64,000 bases of DNA, from positions 1 to 64,000 of the forward strand of contig SVJH01000001.1 in NCBI GenBank assembly GCA_015069095.1. The letters run 5' to 3'. A model generated the notes under the pieces. The model made no database searches. It was not told the DNA's origin and was given only the letters and a program-made list of their open reading frames with translations. Position numbers and translations under genes: made by a program. Source of the DNA: Oscillospiraceae bacterium (lineage in GTDB: Bacteria; Bacillota; Clostridia; UMGS1810). Shown piece after piece: positions 7,562 to 17,124 of this stretch. Every line of letters begins with the position of its first letter. Position 1 is the first letter of the stretch.

Positions 7562-10500
7562 ATGAAAAAAATTTTATGCTTAGTACTATCAATTTTAATG
7601 GTAATTTCATCTTTTAGTATGGTTGTATTTGCAAATGATGAAATCAGCGTGATAGTAAACGGCAAAAAACTTGTGATGGACCAAAGTCCGATTATTGTAG
7701 AAGGCAGAACACTTGTTCCACTTCGTGCAATTTTTGAAGCACTTGGTGCAACTGTAGAATGGGACGATGCCACAAAAACAGCAAGTGGAAAACTTGGTGC
7801 AAAAACAGTATCACTTCAGATTAACAACACAGTTGCAAAAGTAAATGGTGCAGATGTAACACTTGATGTTCCTGCACAGATTGTTAACTCAAGAACACTT
7901 GTACCTGTAAGATTTATTTCAGAATCTTTAGGCGCGCTTGTAGGCTGGAACGGTGACACAAGAACTGTTACTGTAACACTTGCATCTTCAAACGATAACC
8001 TTATTTTCTATGAAGATTTTGAAACTGCAGGGGTAAAGATTGGCGATAAACTTAAAGATACAATCGGTACTGCTGCTGCATTTGGTATGGTTCCAACTTA
8101 TGATTCAAATGCAAAGGAAGGTGCTAAAAGTATTAAATGCACACTTTCAGAAGGAAAAACTGCAAATTTAGGTTGTAAATTGTATTTAACATCAGATGCA
8201 AAAAACAAACTTGTTGATGGTCAAACATATACACTTTCAGCTTATGTTTACTTTGATTCACAAGTATCTGGATCGGGAAAAGTGTATATTAAAACACTAA
8301 ACGGTACAGGTGCAAAAGAAGTAGTAAAAGGTAAAGCACAAACAGCAAATAAAGGTGAGTGGACACTTATTACAAATACATTTGTATATGAAGCAGAAAA
8401 ATATCCTGATGGTCTAAACATAAGAATAGATACATTGGAAATTGGCGCAGGTTCTTTATATTACGTAGATGAAGTTAAAATTTCAAAAGGCGATAAAGTA
8501 GCAGAACAGGTTACCACAACCGTTACACCTCCGATCCTTTTGGAAAATGATATTTTCTATGAGAATTTTGAAACTGCAGGGGTAAAGATTGGCGATAAAC
8601 TTAAAGATACAATCGGTACTGCTGCTGCATTTGGTATGATTCCAACATACGATTCAAATGCAAAGGAAGGTGCTAAAAGTATTAAATGCACACTTTCAGA
8701 AGGAAAAACTGCAAATTTAGGCTGTAAATTGTATTTAACATCAGATGCAAAAAACAAACTTGTTGACGGACAGACTTACACGCTTTCAGCTTATGTTTAC
8801 TTTGATTCACAAGTATCTGAATCGGGAAAAGTGTATATTAAAACACTAAATGGTACAGGTGCAAAAGAAGTTGTAAAAGGTAAAGCCCAAACAGCAAAAA
8901 AAGGCGAGTGGACACTTATTACAAATACATTTGTATATGAAACAGAAAAATATCCTGATGGTCTAAACATAAGAATAGATACATTAGAAATTGGCGCAGG
9001 TTCTTTTTACTATGTAGATGAAGTTAAGATTTCAAAAGGCGAAGGTGTTGCTGCGGCAACACCTTCCTTAAAAAGTGAACTTGGAGATTATAAAGTTTTA
9101 GGAACAAAAGTAACAGATGGACACAGACCTGTTCCAACAAATTTTGAAACAGGCAAAAATTTTGAAGATTTATTGTGGTTTTCTGAGCAAAAAGAATATG
9201 ATATGGACAAGTTTTTAGCATCTCTTTCAGGCGGAGAAGTAGTTGCAGACGACAGCGTCCTTTTTAAAGATGAATTCTTCGGTGAATTTGAACAGGGGAA
9301 AATTGAGAAAATAGATGTAGAAGGTATGCCTTTTTCAAAGGCAGTAAGAGCAACTGTAAATGACATTGGCGTAAATCCTTACTCGTTTCAGATTCAGCTT
9401 GGAAATATTTTAACTGACAAAGCAAAAACGGGAGATATACTACTTCTTAAAGTTTATATGAGAACTGTTTCGGGCGGAGCAGATGAATCTATGAATGGAA
9501 AAATTCAGATGATTGTGGAACAAAATGTATCTCCACATGACAAAGCACTTCAGGCAGATGTTATTTCTACAACTGACTGGACGGTAAACTATCTTCCTTT
9601 TGAATTTAAGAATGAAAATTATGTAAGAGCAACAATAAGACTTGCTTATTACGAGCAGGTTGTTGATATTGGCGGGTACGAAATTGTAAATTATAAAAAT
9701 CAGGTAAAAGTAGAAGATTTGCCTGAGCAAGTTACAAATTCTTCAATAGCTAAAGATGCCACATGGCGAAAAGAAGCATGGGACAGAATCGAAAAGATAA
9801 GAAAAGGCGATTTTAAAGTTATTGTAAAAGATGCAAATGGAAATGTTATTCCAAATGCAAAAGTAAGCTTTGATATGTACGAACACGAATTTAAATGGGG
9901 AACAGCCGTAAGCCCTGCAATGCTTACAAACGAAAAATATCAAAGAGCACTTCAGGAAAACTGCAACTATATTGTTTTGGAATCTGAACATAAACCGCGT
10001 CTTTACGAAGAAGACCCTGCAGCTGCAGATAATACTGTAAGTCTTGCAAAGGACCTTGGAATAAAAGCCGCAAGAGGACATTGTCTTGTTTGGGACAAAA
10101 GATGGAATCCTGAAGGGCTTAATACTTCTACAACAGATAAATTTAATGAAATTATAAATTCGGGCGATAAAGCCGCTTTAGAAGCAGAAATTAAACGTTC
10201 TATATTCGCTACTTTAGAAAGAACAAAAGGTACTTTAACTGACTGGGACGTTTTAAACGAAGGGCTTCGAAATGATATGCGATTTTTGGCAGATGATGGT
10301 CATAACACAACAGAATACGGATACTCGCTTATCAAAAAAATGTATGACTGGGCAAGAGAAGCGGGCGGAGATATTGATCTTTACTATAACGATTATATAA
10401 TGACGAGCGAACTTATAACACACGTTGAAAATATGATTGCGCATGGTGTGGATTTTGACGGCGTAGGACTTCAGACACATAACGGATATATGGGAAGTGA

Positions 10501-10927
10501 CATTACAACTCATCTTCGTCTTTGGGACAAGATAGCATCACTTGGCAAAAAGGTTAAAATTACAGAGTTTGATGTAGATACAGATGACCTTAACTTCCAG
10601 GCAGATTTTAGCCGTGATATGCTTATAGCAGCATTTTCGCATGAGGCAGTTGACGGATTTGTTATATGGGGAATGAACACCAAAGAGGATATTATGTATG
10701 ACTCTAAATTTGAAAATGCAAAACCTGCACTTAAAGCATGGCAGGATTTAATCTACAACAAATGGTGGACAAACGAAAGCACTCAGTCAAATGCAAACGG
10801 CGAAGCAACTGTAAGAGGTTTTTACGGTGATTACGATATTACAGTAACAGCAAACGGAAAATCAAAAACTGTATCAGCACCGCTTTATAAAGCAAACAAT
10901 AATGAAATCGAAATATTTTTAGACTAA
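7562..10927 (+). CDS. Secreted GH10 endo-xylanase with stalk domain and duplicated binding modules
   Basis: The protein has 1121 residues. Order: signal peptide (1-24), copper-amine-oxidase-N-type stalk domain (about 29-140; VEGRTLVPLRAIFEALG and SRTLVPVRFISESLG), two almost identical carbohydrate-binding-like modules (148-310 and 331-493), a CBM22/CBM4-like module (about 505-735), GH10 barrel (about 740-1070) and a short beta domain. In the barrel, RGHCLVWDKRW matches the GH10 RGHTLVWH region, Glu900 in WDVLNE is the acid/base and Glu1002 in KITEFD the nucleophile. It should cut xylan outside the cell; the stalk domain probably keeps it at the surface. RBS GGAGG precedes ATG 7562. A diverged homologue is at 49163. 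Confidence 0.93.
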   Translation: MKKILCLVLSILMVISSFSMVVFANDEISVIVNGKKLVMDQSPIIVEGRTLVPLRAIFEALGATVEWDDATKTASGKLGAKTVSLQINNTVAKVNGADVTLDVPAQIVNSRTLVPVRFISESLGALVGWNGDTRTVTVTLASSNDNLIFYEDFETAGVKIGDKLKDTIGTAAAFGMVPTYDSNAKEGAKSIKCTLSEGKTANLGCKLYLTSDAKNKLVDGQTYTLSAYVYFDSQVSGSGKVYIKTLNGTGAKEVVKGKAQTANKGEWTLITNTFVYEAEKYPDGLNIRIDTLEIGAGSLYYVDEVKISKGDKVAEQVTTTVTPPILLENDIFYENFETAGVKIGDKLKDTIGTAAAFGMIPTYDSNAKEGAKSIKCTLSEGKTANLGCKLYLTSDAKNKLVDGQTYTLSAYVYFDSQVSESGKVYIKTLNGTGAKEVVKGKAQTAKKGEWTLITNTFVYETEKYPDGLNIRIDTLEIGAGSFYYVDEVKISKGEGVAAATPSLKSELGDYKVLGTKVTDGHRPVPTNFETGKNFEDLLWFSEQKEYDMDKFLASLSGGEVVADDSVLFKDEFFGEFEQGKIEKIDVEGMPFSKAVRATVNDIGVNPYSFQIQLGNILTDKAKTGDILLLKVYMRTVSGGADESMNGKIQMIVEQNVSPHDKALQADVISTTDWTVNYLPFEFKNENYVRATIRLAYYEQVVDIGGYEIVNYKNQVKVEDLPEQVTNSSIAKDATWRKEAWDRIEKIRKGDFKVIVKDANGNVIPNAKVSFDMYEHEFKWGTAVSPAMLTNEKYQRALQENCNYIVLESEHKPRLYEEDPAAADNTVSLAKDLGIKAARGHCLVWDKRWNPEGLNTSTTDKFNEIINSGDKAALEAEIKRSIFATLERTKGTLTDWDVLNEGLRNDMRFLADDGHNTTEYGYSLIKKMYDWAREAGGDIDLYYNDYIMTSELITHVENMIAHGVDFDGVGLQTHNGYMGSDITTHLRLWDKIASLGKKVKITEFDVDTDDLNFQADFSRDMLIAAFSHEAVDGFVIWGMNTKEDIMYDSKFENAKPALKAWQDLIYNKWWTNESTQSNANGEATVRGFYGDYDITVTANGKSKTVSAPLYKANNNEIEIFLD
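8003..8491 (+). repeat. Intragenic duplicated binding module, copy 1
   Basis: 489 bp that align with 8552-9040 at a constant offset of 549 without indels and with few differences. Each encodes one 163-residue jelly-roll-type module (GTAAAFGM, CTLSEGKTANLG, YYVDEVKIS). The high identity points to recent duplication or gene conversion. Confidence 0.85.
8552..9040 (+). repeat. Intragenic duplicated binding module, copy 2
   Basis: Partner of 8003-8491; same 163-residue module with scattered, mostly third-position changes. Confidence 0.85.
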
Positions 10928-10948
10928 TTTTAAATTATGAGGAATGTT

Positions 10949-11863
10949 ATGAAAACAAAAAAACTGGTGGGAATTTCAACCTTTCAATTGCAAAGAATTT
11001 ATGGCGATGAAAAAGCACTTGAAATAGCAAGTAAGATTGGAGCAGATGCGATAGATTTTGACCTTTCCTGCTGCGAAAGATTTAATTGTGAAAACCCATT
11101 ATCAATTTATTCTAAAAGTGATGATGAAATACGACAGTATTTTTCTCTGCTAAAAGATAAGGCAGAAAAACTTGGTATTAAAATATCGCAAACTCATGGA
11201 AGATTAAGAATATATTTGGGTAATCCTGATGAGGATAAAATTGCACTTGAAAATGCAAGACTTGATTGTCTGGCTACATCAGTTTTAGGTGCACCGTATT
11301 GTGTAATGCACAGTATTGCAACAAGTGTAACAGGTCCCGATGCAGATGCGTCATTTATGCATGATACCTGTTTTGGAGTATATAAAACAATTATTGGTTA
11401 TGCAAAAAAATACGGTGTAAAAATAGCAACCGAAACAATGGGAGATTCTCCAAAATATGGCTGTTGTGATTTTTTCGGAAACCTTGCAGAATTTAAAAAA
11501 ATGTACGACAGAGTTTGTGCTTATGAAGATAATGAAAATTATTTTGTCATCTGCATTGATACAGGGCATTGCAATAAAGCTATGAGATTTAACAACAATC
11601 CAAAACCGTCGGATTTTATTCGTGCGATGGGAGACAAAATAAAGTGCTTACATTTGAATGATAACAATACTTTTACCGACCAGCACAAAATTCCCATGTC
11701 GGGAGATATAGACTGGAACGATGTAGTGAAAGCGCTTGACGAAGTAGGATATGACGGTGTATATAACCTGGAACTGAATCTTAAAAATTTCGGAGAAGGT
11801 TTGGAAATAGAAATGGCAGAATTTGCAATTAAAGTAATGAGAAATATGCTAAATTTAAAATAA
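10949..11863 (+). CDS. Sugar phosphate isomerase/epimerase-like TIM barrel protein
   Basis: The 304-residue protein resembles the xylose-isomerase-like TIM barrel family (AP endonuclease 2 fold). Markers are ISTFQLQRIYGDEKALEIA, SQTHGRLR, the metal-binding style ATETMGDS, ICIDTGHCN (Asp and His), LHLNDN and a final YNLELNL. Such proteins isomerise or epimerise sugars or related polyols using a divalent metal. The start at 10949 has AGGA 6 nt upstream; ATG 10937 lies on that site. It sits in the xylanase operon, 21 bases after the GH10 gene, so it probably handles a released monosaccharide. The substrate cannot be named. Confidence 0.85.
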   Translation: MKTKKLVGISTFQLQRIYGDEKALEIASKIGADAIDFDLSCCERFNCENPLSIYSKSDDEIRQYFSLLKDKAEKLGIKISQTHGRLRIYLGNPDEDKIALENARLDCLATSVLGAPYCVMHSIATSVTGPDADASFMHDTCFGVYKTIIGYAKKYGVKIATETMGDSPKYGCCDFFGNLAEFKKMYDRVCAYEDNENYFVICIDTGHCNKAMRFNNNPKPSDFIRAMGDKIKCLHLNDNNTFTDQHKIPMSGDIDWNDVVKALDEVGYDGVYNLELNLKNFGEGLEIEMAEFAIKVMRNMLNLK

Positions 11864-11876
11864 TGAGGTCGATAAA

Positions 11877-14675
11877 ATGAAAAAAATTATTTGTTTGACA
11901 GTTGCGTTTGTTTTGTGTATGGTTTTTTGTGTTTCTTATGCAGAAAGTTCTATATATACACAAAATTTTGACGAATTAGGTATTGCTGATAATACGCAGA
12001 TTTCAACGGATATCGCAGCAGGTGCAAGCAATGGTGCTAATCCAGTGGTTTCATCTAAATACGCATATTCAGGCACATATAGTATGAAAGTGCATTTTAA
12101 AAGTAATAGTACAGCAACCAGTGGTCTTGGAGCTAAACTTTTGTTAACAGATACTCAAAAAGCAGCGCTTGTAGATGGAACAGAGTACATAATAAAAGCA
12201 AAAGTATATTACGAATCTTTAGAAAATAACAGTGTATCTATTGATTTACAAACAATGAATAAAGCAAAAGTATCACAATCAAGAACAAATGTTACAAAAG
12301 GGTCATGGCAGGATATTCAACTGATATTTGTATATGAGGCAAGCAGCCATCCTGATGATTTCTATTTCAGATTTGTATCAGCTTCAACTGTCATCCCTAC
12401 GGACTGTTATTATGTTGATGATGTAGTAATCGAAAAAAATGTGCAAAAATCATACTTTGCTTCAAAATCAGCAAATTTTGACGATATAGATGAGCTTGTT
12501 AGCAACGTGGATTTTTCGAACAACGATTCAAAATCAACAATTTCAATTTCTAAAGAGATGGACCATACTTTAGGTACAGGAAAAAGTATGAAAGTTACAG
12601 GTGCAGAAAGCACATCGGGAAGAATTTGTCTTATGGACTTTTTTGAAGAAAGCGAACTTGGTAGTACTTGTTATGTAAGACTTTATATTTATCCACTGAC
12701 AGACGGAAGTTTTAGAATAGGTATAAAAGGCGATACAAATTCAAACAGCTATTGGGGAGCTAATCAGTTTTTCGAAGTAACAGCCAATAAGTGGAATGAA
12801 ATTATCATTCAAGTTGAAGTAGTAGAGAAAAGTACATCTTCTGCAACAAAAATAACAAATCATATTGCAATAGTACAAAATGGTGGACCGATAGACACAT
12901 TTTATATTGATGATGTAAGTCTTTATACTCCTACATTAGAACCTGCACAGTATTTTGCAGACCATGCAGTATTTCAGAGAAATAAACCAATTCCTGTTTG
13001 GGGTACACACACAAATAAAGATGCAACCATAACGGTTGTTTTTGATGGTGAAACAAAACAGACAAATGTAAATGAAGACGGCACATGGAAAGTTGAGTTT
13101 GATGCTAAAGACGTAAAAACAGATGTTGAAATGTCAATTTCAGACGGCGAAATTACTTATGAATATAAAGATATAGCAATCGGCGAACTTATTCTTTGTG
13201 CAGGTCAGTCGAATATGCAGATAAAAGTATATGCAACAGAAGATTACGAAAAAATGCTTGAAATTTGTGAAAGCTATGACATAAGATTTTTTGAGCAGGA
13301 TAATGCCGAGTCGTTTGATGAGCAACTTGATGTAACAAACGGCAGATGGATACTTTCCAGTAAACAAAATTTACAATATATTTCAGCGCTTCCTTATTAC
13401 ACAGCGTATTTCTTACACGATTATTTAGAAAATGTTCCGATTGGCCTTGTTGATATGGCTTATGGCGGAACAAAAATTCAAACATGGGTAAGCGAAGATA
13501 TAGTAAGAAACAACGATATGTTTAACGGTATAGAAAAACAACTTGATAATGCGATTGAAAGTGGTCAAATAGACAGAAATACACCTTCTGCATGTTATAA
13601 TGCTATGTTCTATCCAATGCGTCATCTTCCTGTAAAATCTATTATTTGGTATCAGGGTGCATCTGACGTGGCAGGCGATGTATATAGCGCAATGTTTGAT
13701 GAACTTGTTAAAATGTGGCGTGAAAATTACAACGATGAAGATATGGTTGTTATTGTAACACAGCAGACACCAAATGATGGAAAATCACCGGGTATGAGAA
13801 TGAATCAGTTTACCGATGCTAAAAGAAATCACAATGTATTTTGTATATCAACTGAAAATGAAGGACCTAACGGAAGAGAAACTCCGGACCTTGGGCCTTC
13901 TCATACAAGAGATAAAACGCCACTCGGATTTAGAATGGCGCAAATAATGAAAGCAAATATTTATGGAGAAGATATTGAATATTCCGGTCCTGAATATAAA
14001 TCAATGACAGTAAAAGACGGCAAAGCAATTCTTATATTTGACCATATTGGTACAGGAATGATAATTGATGATGGCAGAGAAAAACTTTATGGATTTGAAA
14101 TTTCAGATGATCCTTCAGTGGATATTTATACAGAAGGCGAAGGGTTTGTGCCTGCAGATGCCGAAATTGCCGGAAATACAGTTATTGTGTCAGCTCCGGG
14201 AATAACAAATCCGGTAAGCGTTAGATACTGCCACGTACGAATTGACGAAGAAATAAGAAGCGAAACAGGCAGTGCAACACTTGGTGGAAACCTTTCAAAT
14301 AACACAAAAATTCCGGCATGTCCGTTTATTGCAACACTTAGCGATGCAGATTTTGAAACGATAAAAATTACAGATACAAAAGGCAATGAAGTGGCACTTA
14401 AAGATGGCATAAAAGACGGAATAAAACTAACGATAAATTCAAAAAATGAAGGACTAAGCGCACAGGATGCGAAAATTATTGTTGCTTATTACAAAAACGG
14501 AATTCTAAGTGATACAGAAGTTATTGATTCGTATTTTGAAACAAGAATGGGCAGAAGTTTTACATCAAAAGTAATAAAAGATGAAGCTTATTTAGAAAAT
14601 GATAACTGCGAAATAAAATTATTTTTATGGAATGCAAAAACAGTTCCTCTTACACAAAGTATATCAGTGAAATAA
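11877..14675 (+). CDS. Secreted sialate-O-acetylesterase-type (SASA) carbohydrate esterase with two binding modules
   Basis: The 932-residue protein has a signal peptide (1-22), two jelly-roll binding-like modules (about 25-190 and 200-360; each ends in YYVDDV or FYIDDVS), a SASA esterase core (about 365-790) and a C-terminal beta domain (KLFLWNAKTVPL style). The core shows VFQRNKPIPVWG, the catalytic Ser445 in CAGQSNMQ, MAYGGTKIQTW and a late SHTRDKTPLGFRMA that should supply the Asp/His pair. Such enzymes remove acetyl groups from sugars; beside GH10 xylanase, deacetylation of xylan or rhamnose-containing polymer is more likely than sialic acid. It is the last gene of the operon and a strong terminator follows. 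Confidence 0.9.
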   Translation: MKKIICLTVAFVLCMVFCVSYAESSIYTQNFDELGIADNTQISTDIAAGASNGANPVVSSKYAYSGTYSMKVHFKSNSTATSGLGAKLLLTDTQKAALVDGTEYIIKAKVYYESLENNSVSIDLQTMNKAKVSQSRTNVTKGSWQDIQLIFVYEASSHPDDFYFRFVSASTVIPTDCYYVDDVVIEKNVQKSYFASKSANFDDIDELVSNVDFSNNDSKSTISISKEMDHTLGTGKSMKVTGAESTSGRICLMDFFEESELGSTCYVRLYIYPLTDGSFRIGIKGDTNSNSYWGANQFFEVTANKWNEIIIQVEVVEKSTSSATKITNHIAIVQNGGPIDTFYIDDVSLYTPTLEPAQYFADHAVFQRNKPIPVWGTHTNKDATITVVFDGETKQTNVNEDGTWKVEFDAKDVKTDVEMSISDGEITYEYKDIAIGELILCAGQSNMQIKVYATEDYEKMLEICESYDIRFFEQDNAESFDEQLDVTNGRWILSSKQNLQYISALPYYTAYFLHDYLENVPIGLVDMAYGGTKIQTWVSEDIVRNNDMFNGIEKQLDNAIESGQIDRNTPSACYNAMFYPMRHLPVKSIIWYQGASDVAGDVYSAMFDELVKMWRENYNDEDMVVIVTQQTPNDGKSPGMRMNQFTDAKRNHNVFCISTENEGPNGRETPDLGPSHTRDKTPLGFRMAQIMKANIYGEDIEYSGPEYKSMTVKDGKAILIFDHIGTGMIIDDGREKLYGFEISDDPSVDIYTEGEGFVPADAEIAGNTVIVSAPGITNPVSVRYCHVRIDEEIRSETGSATLGGNLSNNTKIPACPFIATLSDADFETIKITDTKGNEVALKDGIKDGIKLTINSKNEGLSAQDAKIIVAYYKNGILSDTEVIDSYFETRMGRSFTSKVIKDEAYLENDNCEIKLFLWNAKTVPLTQSISVK

Positions 14676-14698
14676 TAGGTTTTTTCATTCTCCTTTTG

Positions 14699-14738
14699 AA
14701 AATAGCAAGGATACATTCGGTATCCTTGCTATTTTTCT
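14699..14738 (+). terminator. Terminator of the GH106/GH10/SASA operon
   Basis: AATAGCAAGGATAC pairs perfectly with GTATCCTTGCTATT around a 5-base loop, followed by a T-run. Confidence 0.9.
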
Positions 14739-14786
14739 TATCATTTCTTTGAAAAACGAATTGCACTTGTAAGGTGTTATAACAAT

Positions 14787-14821
14787 AAAAAGCCGGGTAA
14801 TTTAAAATTACCCGGCTTTTA
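14787..14821 (-). terminator. Terminator of the minus-strand binding-protein operon
   Basis: AAAAGCCGGGTAATT and AATTACCCGGCTTTT form a perfect GC-rich stem with A and T tracts on either side. It lies just after the 49-residue gene on the minus strand and may also act on plus-strand read-through. Confidence 0.85.
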
Positions 14822-14835
14822 GTGATTGTCAATTC

Positions 14836-14985
14836 TTATTTGTTGAATAGGTTGTTAACAGTACCAATGTTGTAACCTTTAGCAATAAGTTCCTGCTTTG
14901 TAGGAGTAGATGTACCGCTTGTTGTGATAACATCTTCGGAAACGAAAGAATTGATTTTAACTTCTGGTTTAATGTAATTTTTCAT
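14836..14985 (-). CDS. 49-residue peptide with SEDVITTSG motif
   Basis: Minus-strand reading gives a 49-residue peptide starting MKNYIKPEVKINSF, then SEDVITTSGTSTP, and ending GTVNNLFNK. A strong AAGGAGG lies about 8 nt upstream of the ATG. It starts 15 bases after the stop of the secreted protein at 15000-16007 and is followed by a terminator, so the two are one transcript. Short proteins with a KPEV...EDVITTSG pattern are common in gut Clostridia and, to my knowledge, uncharacterised; that is from memory. There is no signal peptide or membrane helix. It could be a precursor peptide or a small partner of the secreted protein. Confidence 0.7.
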   Translation of the reverse strand: MKNYIKPEVKINSFVSEDVITTSGTSTPTKQELIAKGYNIGTVNNLFNK

Positions 14986-14999
14986 TATTCTTTCCCTCC

Positions 15000-16007
15000 T
15001 TACTCGCCTTTAGCGCCAAGCCATTTAAGATTTTCGCCTGCATCGTTTACGCTGTATGTAAATACTTCACCAAGATATGTTTCGCCGTCTACTACAACAT
15101 AAGGAACAACAAGTATTTTTTCACCAAAGTATTCTTCGCCGATTTCTTCGACAAGTACGTTTATAAGACCATTTGCATCTTTTAGACTGTTTTTAGCATC
15201 ATCGCCTGTAGCAAAAACGCTTTGTTTGCCATCTTCATATCCCAATCTGTAAACGTACATACCAAAACTATCGTATGACGCAACATCATCATCGTTATCA
15301 GAAATGTATGCATCAAATGAAATTGCGCCTGTTTTTACATCTGCATCAAAAGTATCAGCATAGTAACCTGCGTCTGCTGTTGTGCTTACTTTTTCGCCTT
15401 TAGTGTTTTTAAAGTAGTCAGTTACAACTTCTTCAACTGCAAGATTGTCAATATAAAGAATATCTTTGTTTTCGCCACTTATGTCATAAGTAGTGCCGTC
15501 TATTCTTACATTAATACCGTCTGTGGCATCAGCTGCTGATGCATTATACACAAATTCTTCAGAATAAATTGTTGTCCAATTTCCAGCCTTGCAAGAAGTT
15601 ACACTCTGGGATAGAACAGTTCCTTTCCATCCATTTAAGTAACCAATCTTAATTTGTTTTTTATCTACGTCAGTAGATGCGTTAAGATCAACAAATACAT
15701 CTGCTTTAAATCTGTATGTTTTGCCATTCTCTAAAATGCTATTGTCAACACGTATTTTTGCACCACAATTGTTGTTCGTAGCATTTTTGTATAGTGCAAT
15801 ACATCCAGAGCCGTCTTTGCCGTTAGTTGTATTAAATTCTACTGTATTTGCAACAACAACACCGGCAAACTTGTCATTAAGTTCGCTTTCAACGTCAAAA
15901 TTCTGTGTCCATACTGTTTCATAACCTGTATAAGCAAAAGCAGGCATAATGCTTAAAACAGAAAACAGCATGGTAAGCGTGATTAAAATTGCAATAATTT
16001 TTCTCAC
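15000..16007 (-). CDS. Secreted carbohydrate-binding-like protein without a catalytic domain
   Basis: The 335-residue protein has a signal peptide (1-25, MRKIIAILITLTMLFS, ending AFA) and one jelly-roll module (about 28-195; WTQNFDVE, LYIDNLAVEEV). This is similar to the modules on the GH10 and SASA enzymes. A second beta-rich domain follows (about 200-330; SFDAYISDNDDD, VPYVVVDGETYLGEVF). No hydrolase motif is seen. It should be an extracellular sugar-capturing protein. Its promoter carries the 21-bp-spaced operator seen upstream of the xylanase operon, so co-regulation is likely. The GTG or ATG choice does not change the signal peptide: ATG follows AGGAGG. Confidence 0.8.
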   Translation of the reverse strand: MRKIIAILITLTMLFSVLSIMPAFAYTGYETVWTQNFDVESELNDKFAGVVVANTVEFNTTNGKDGSGCIALYKNATNNNCGAKIRVDNSILENGKTYRFKADVFVDLNASTDVDKKQIKIGYLNGWKGTVLSQSVTSCKAGNWTTIYSEEFVYNASAADATDGINVRIDGTTYDISGENKDILYIDNLAVEEVVTDYFKNTKGEKVSTTADAGYYADTFDADVKTGAISFDAYISDNDDDVASYDSFGMYVYRLGYEDGKQSVFATGDDAKNSLKDANGLINVLVEEIGEEYFGEKILVVPYVVVDGETYLGEVFTYSVNDAGENLKWLGAKGE

Positions 16008-16090
16008 TTTTACTCCTCCTTATAAAATAATTTTTTTAAAATGAAAAAATCTATATGCTATTTTATGATACCATAATATTAAAATAAATA

Positions 16091-16231
16091 AAATCCAAAA
16101 AACAAAGGAAAAATGATAAAAAACAAAGATTTTTATTGAAGAATTTTGCTATATGATTATAATAAATGAATATATCTTGTTTTTAGTTTATTTAAAATCT
16201 GAAATATCAAATTTCCATTCTTCTCTTTTTC
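16091..16231. repeat. 141-bp direct repeat bounding the Fe-S cassette, copy 1
   Basis: Matches 20163-20303 at a constant offset of 4072 with five mismatches and no gaps. It covers the last 15 codons of the QueG-like gene 16188-17123 plus the downstream operator region that serves the next gene. Confidence 0.9.
16097..16128 (-). promoter_or_regulatory. Direct-repeat operator, 21-bp spacing (copy 2)
   Basis: On the minus strand CTTTGTTTTTT occurs twice, at 16118-16128 and 16097-16107, exactly 21 bp apart. A TAAAAT -10 candidate lies at 16060-16065, with the weak -35 about 8 bases from the operator. It serves the secreted binding protein at 15000-16007. Confidence 0.65.
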
Positions 16232-17123
16232 TAAATGGAGTTTTAAATTTTTTAGAAAGCATTCCTTTTTCTTCAAGATGAATATAGCATGCTACATCAC
16301 ATGCTCTGCCGCATATTGAACATTGGTATGCATGTTGAGCAGGCGGATAAAAGTATATATTATCGAGTATTTTTTTTGCAGTTTCTTTAGTTACTTTTGC
16401 ATCTCCTGCTATAATTTCAATTCTGTTGTCAAAGTTCGAAAATGCATCTTTTGGCATAAACGGATTTTTTGTTCCATTTGCACCGTTATAATATACTGCG
16501 CATTGCCACGCATCAACACTTCCGTCGTCATTTATTGCTTTGCCAGGGCAGGCATTTTTACATTTTCCGCATTTATCACATAAATGCGGTTCTACAACAT
16601 CATCAGTTTCAAATTCAGCGTCCGTAAGTATAAAGCAGTATCTTACCATTGGACCAAATTCATCAGTAATTAGTGCATTGTGAAATCCTTTTTCACCAAG
16701 TCCGCATTTAATTGCAGTATCAAGAAAATCAATCTGTGTTTCCTGTGTTTTGTTGCGATATACAGAGTTATAATCAACTTCAGGATTGGTGCTGTCTTCT
16801 TCTGCCATTATCTGCTGATGTTTTCTTTGTGGCATAGCAAGGTTTCCTTCTTCTTCCAAAAGCATACACACTTTAAGCTGTGCCATAGGCATTATGGTTT
16901 CTTCCATATTTTCTACACCCATAGTTGTGTACTGATAATATGTGCTTCCTTCTTCAATACCGCGGTATATACCTCTTAAAACCCTGAATGCAAGTCCTAT
17001 AACAGTTTTTGTTTCAGGCATTATTTTAAATATCGGATTATCTTTTTCAAATCTTTTAGCAGGGGCAAATTTTATGATATCTGCTCCATTAGCTATGGCA
17101 AGCTCAATGATTTTGTTTTTCAT
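16188..17123 (-). CDS. QueG-like double-[4Fe-4S] protein, paralogue 3 of 3
   Basis: The 311-residue protein resembles epoxyqueuosine reductase QueG and the C-terminal half of reductive dehalogenases. Signs are GLGEKGFH at 140-147 (QueG GLGxxGK region), Cys182/185/188/192 in CDKCGKCKNACPG, Cys208 in DAWQC, and Cys268/271/275/279 in CSICGRACDVAC. Two cubane clusters are expected; QueG itself also uses cobalamin. It is the last gene of the four-gene cassette: a single base separates its start from the stop of the previous gene, and AAAGGGGGA precedes the ATG. With three different paralogues in a row, a role in queuosine synthesis is unlikely for all. The redox substrate is unknown. Confidence 0.8.
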   Translation of the reverse strand: MKNKIIELAIANGADIIKFAPAKRFEKDNPIFKIMPETKTVIGLAFRVLRGIYRGIEEGSTYYQYTTMGVENMEETIMPMAQLKVCMLLEEEGNLAMPQRKHQQIMAEEDSTNPEVDYNSVYRNKTQETQIDFLDTAIKCGLGEKGFHNALITDEFGPMVRYCFILTDAEFETDDVVEPHLCDKCGKCKNACPGKAINDDGSVDAWQCAVYYNGANGTKNPFMPKDAFSNFDNRIEIIAGDAKVTKETAKKILDNIYFYPPAQHAYQCSICGRACDVACYIHLEEKGMLSKKFKTPFRKREEWKFDISDFK

Positions 17124-17124
17124 A

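Noticed and set aside
8003-9040. Repeats in the GH10 gene as a mobile element
   Set aside because: They align with protein module borders, stay in frame and have no inverted ends; domain duplication explains them.
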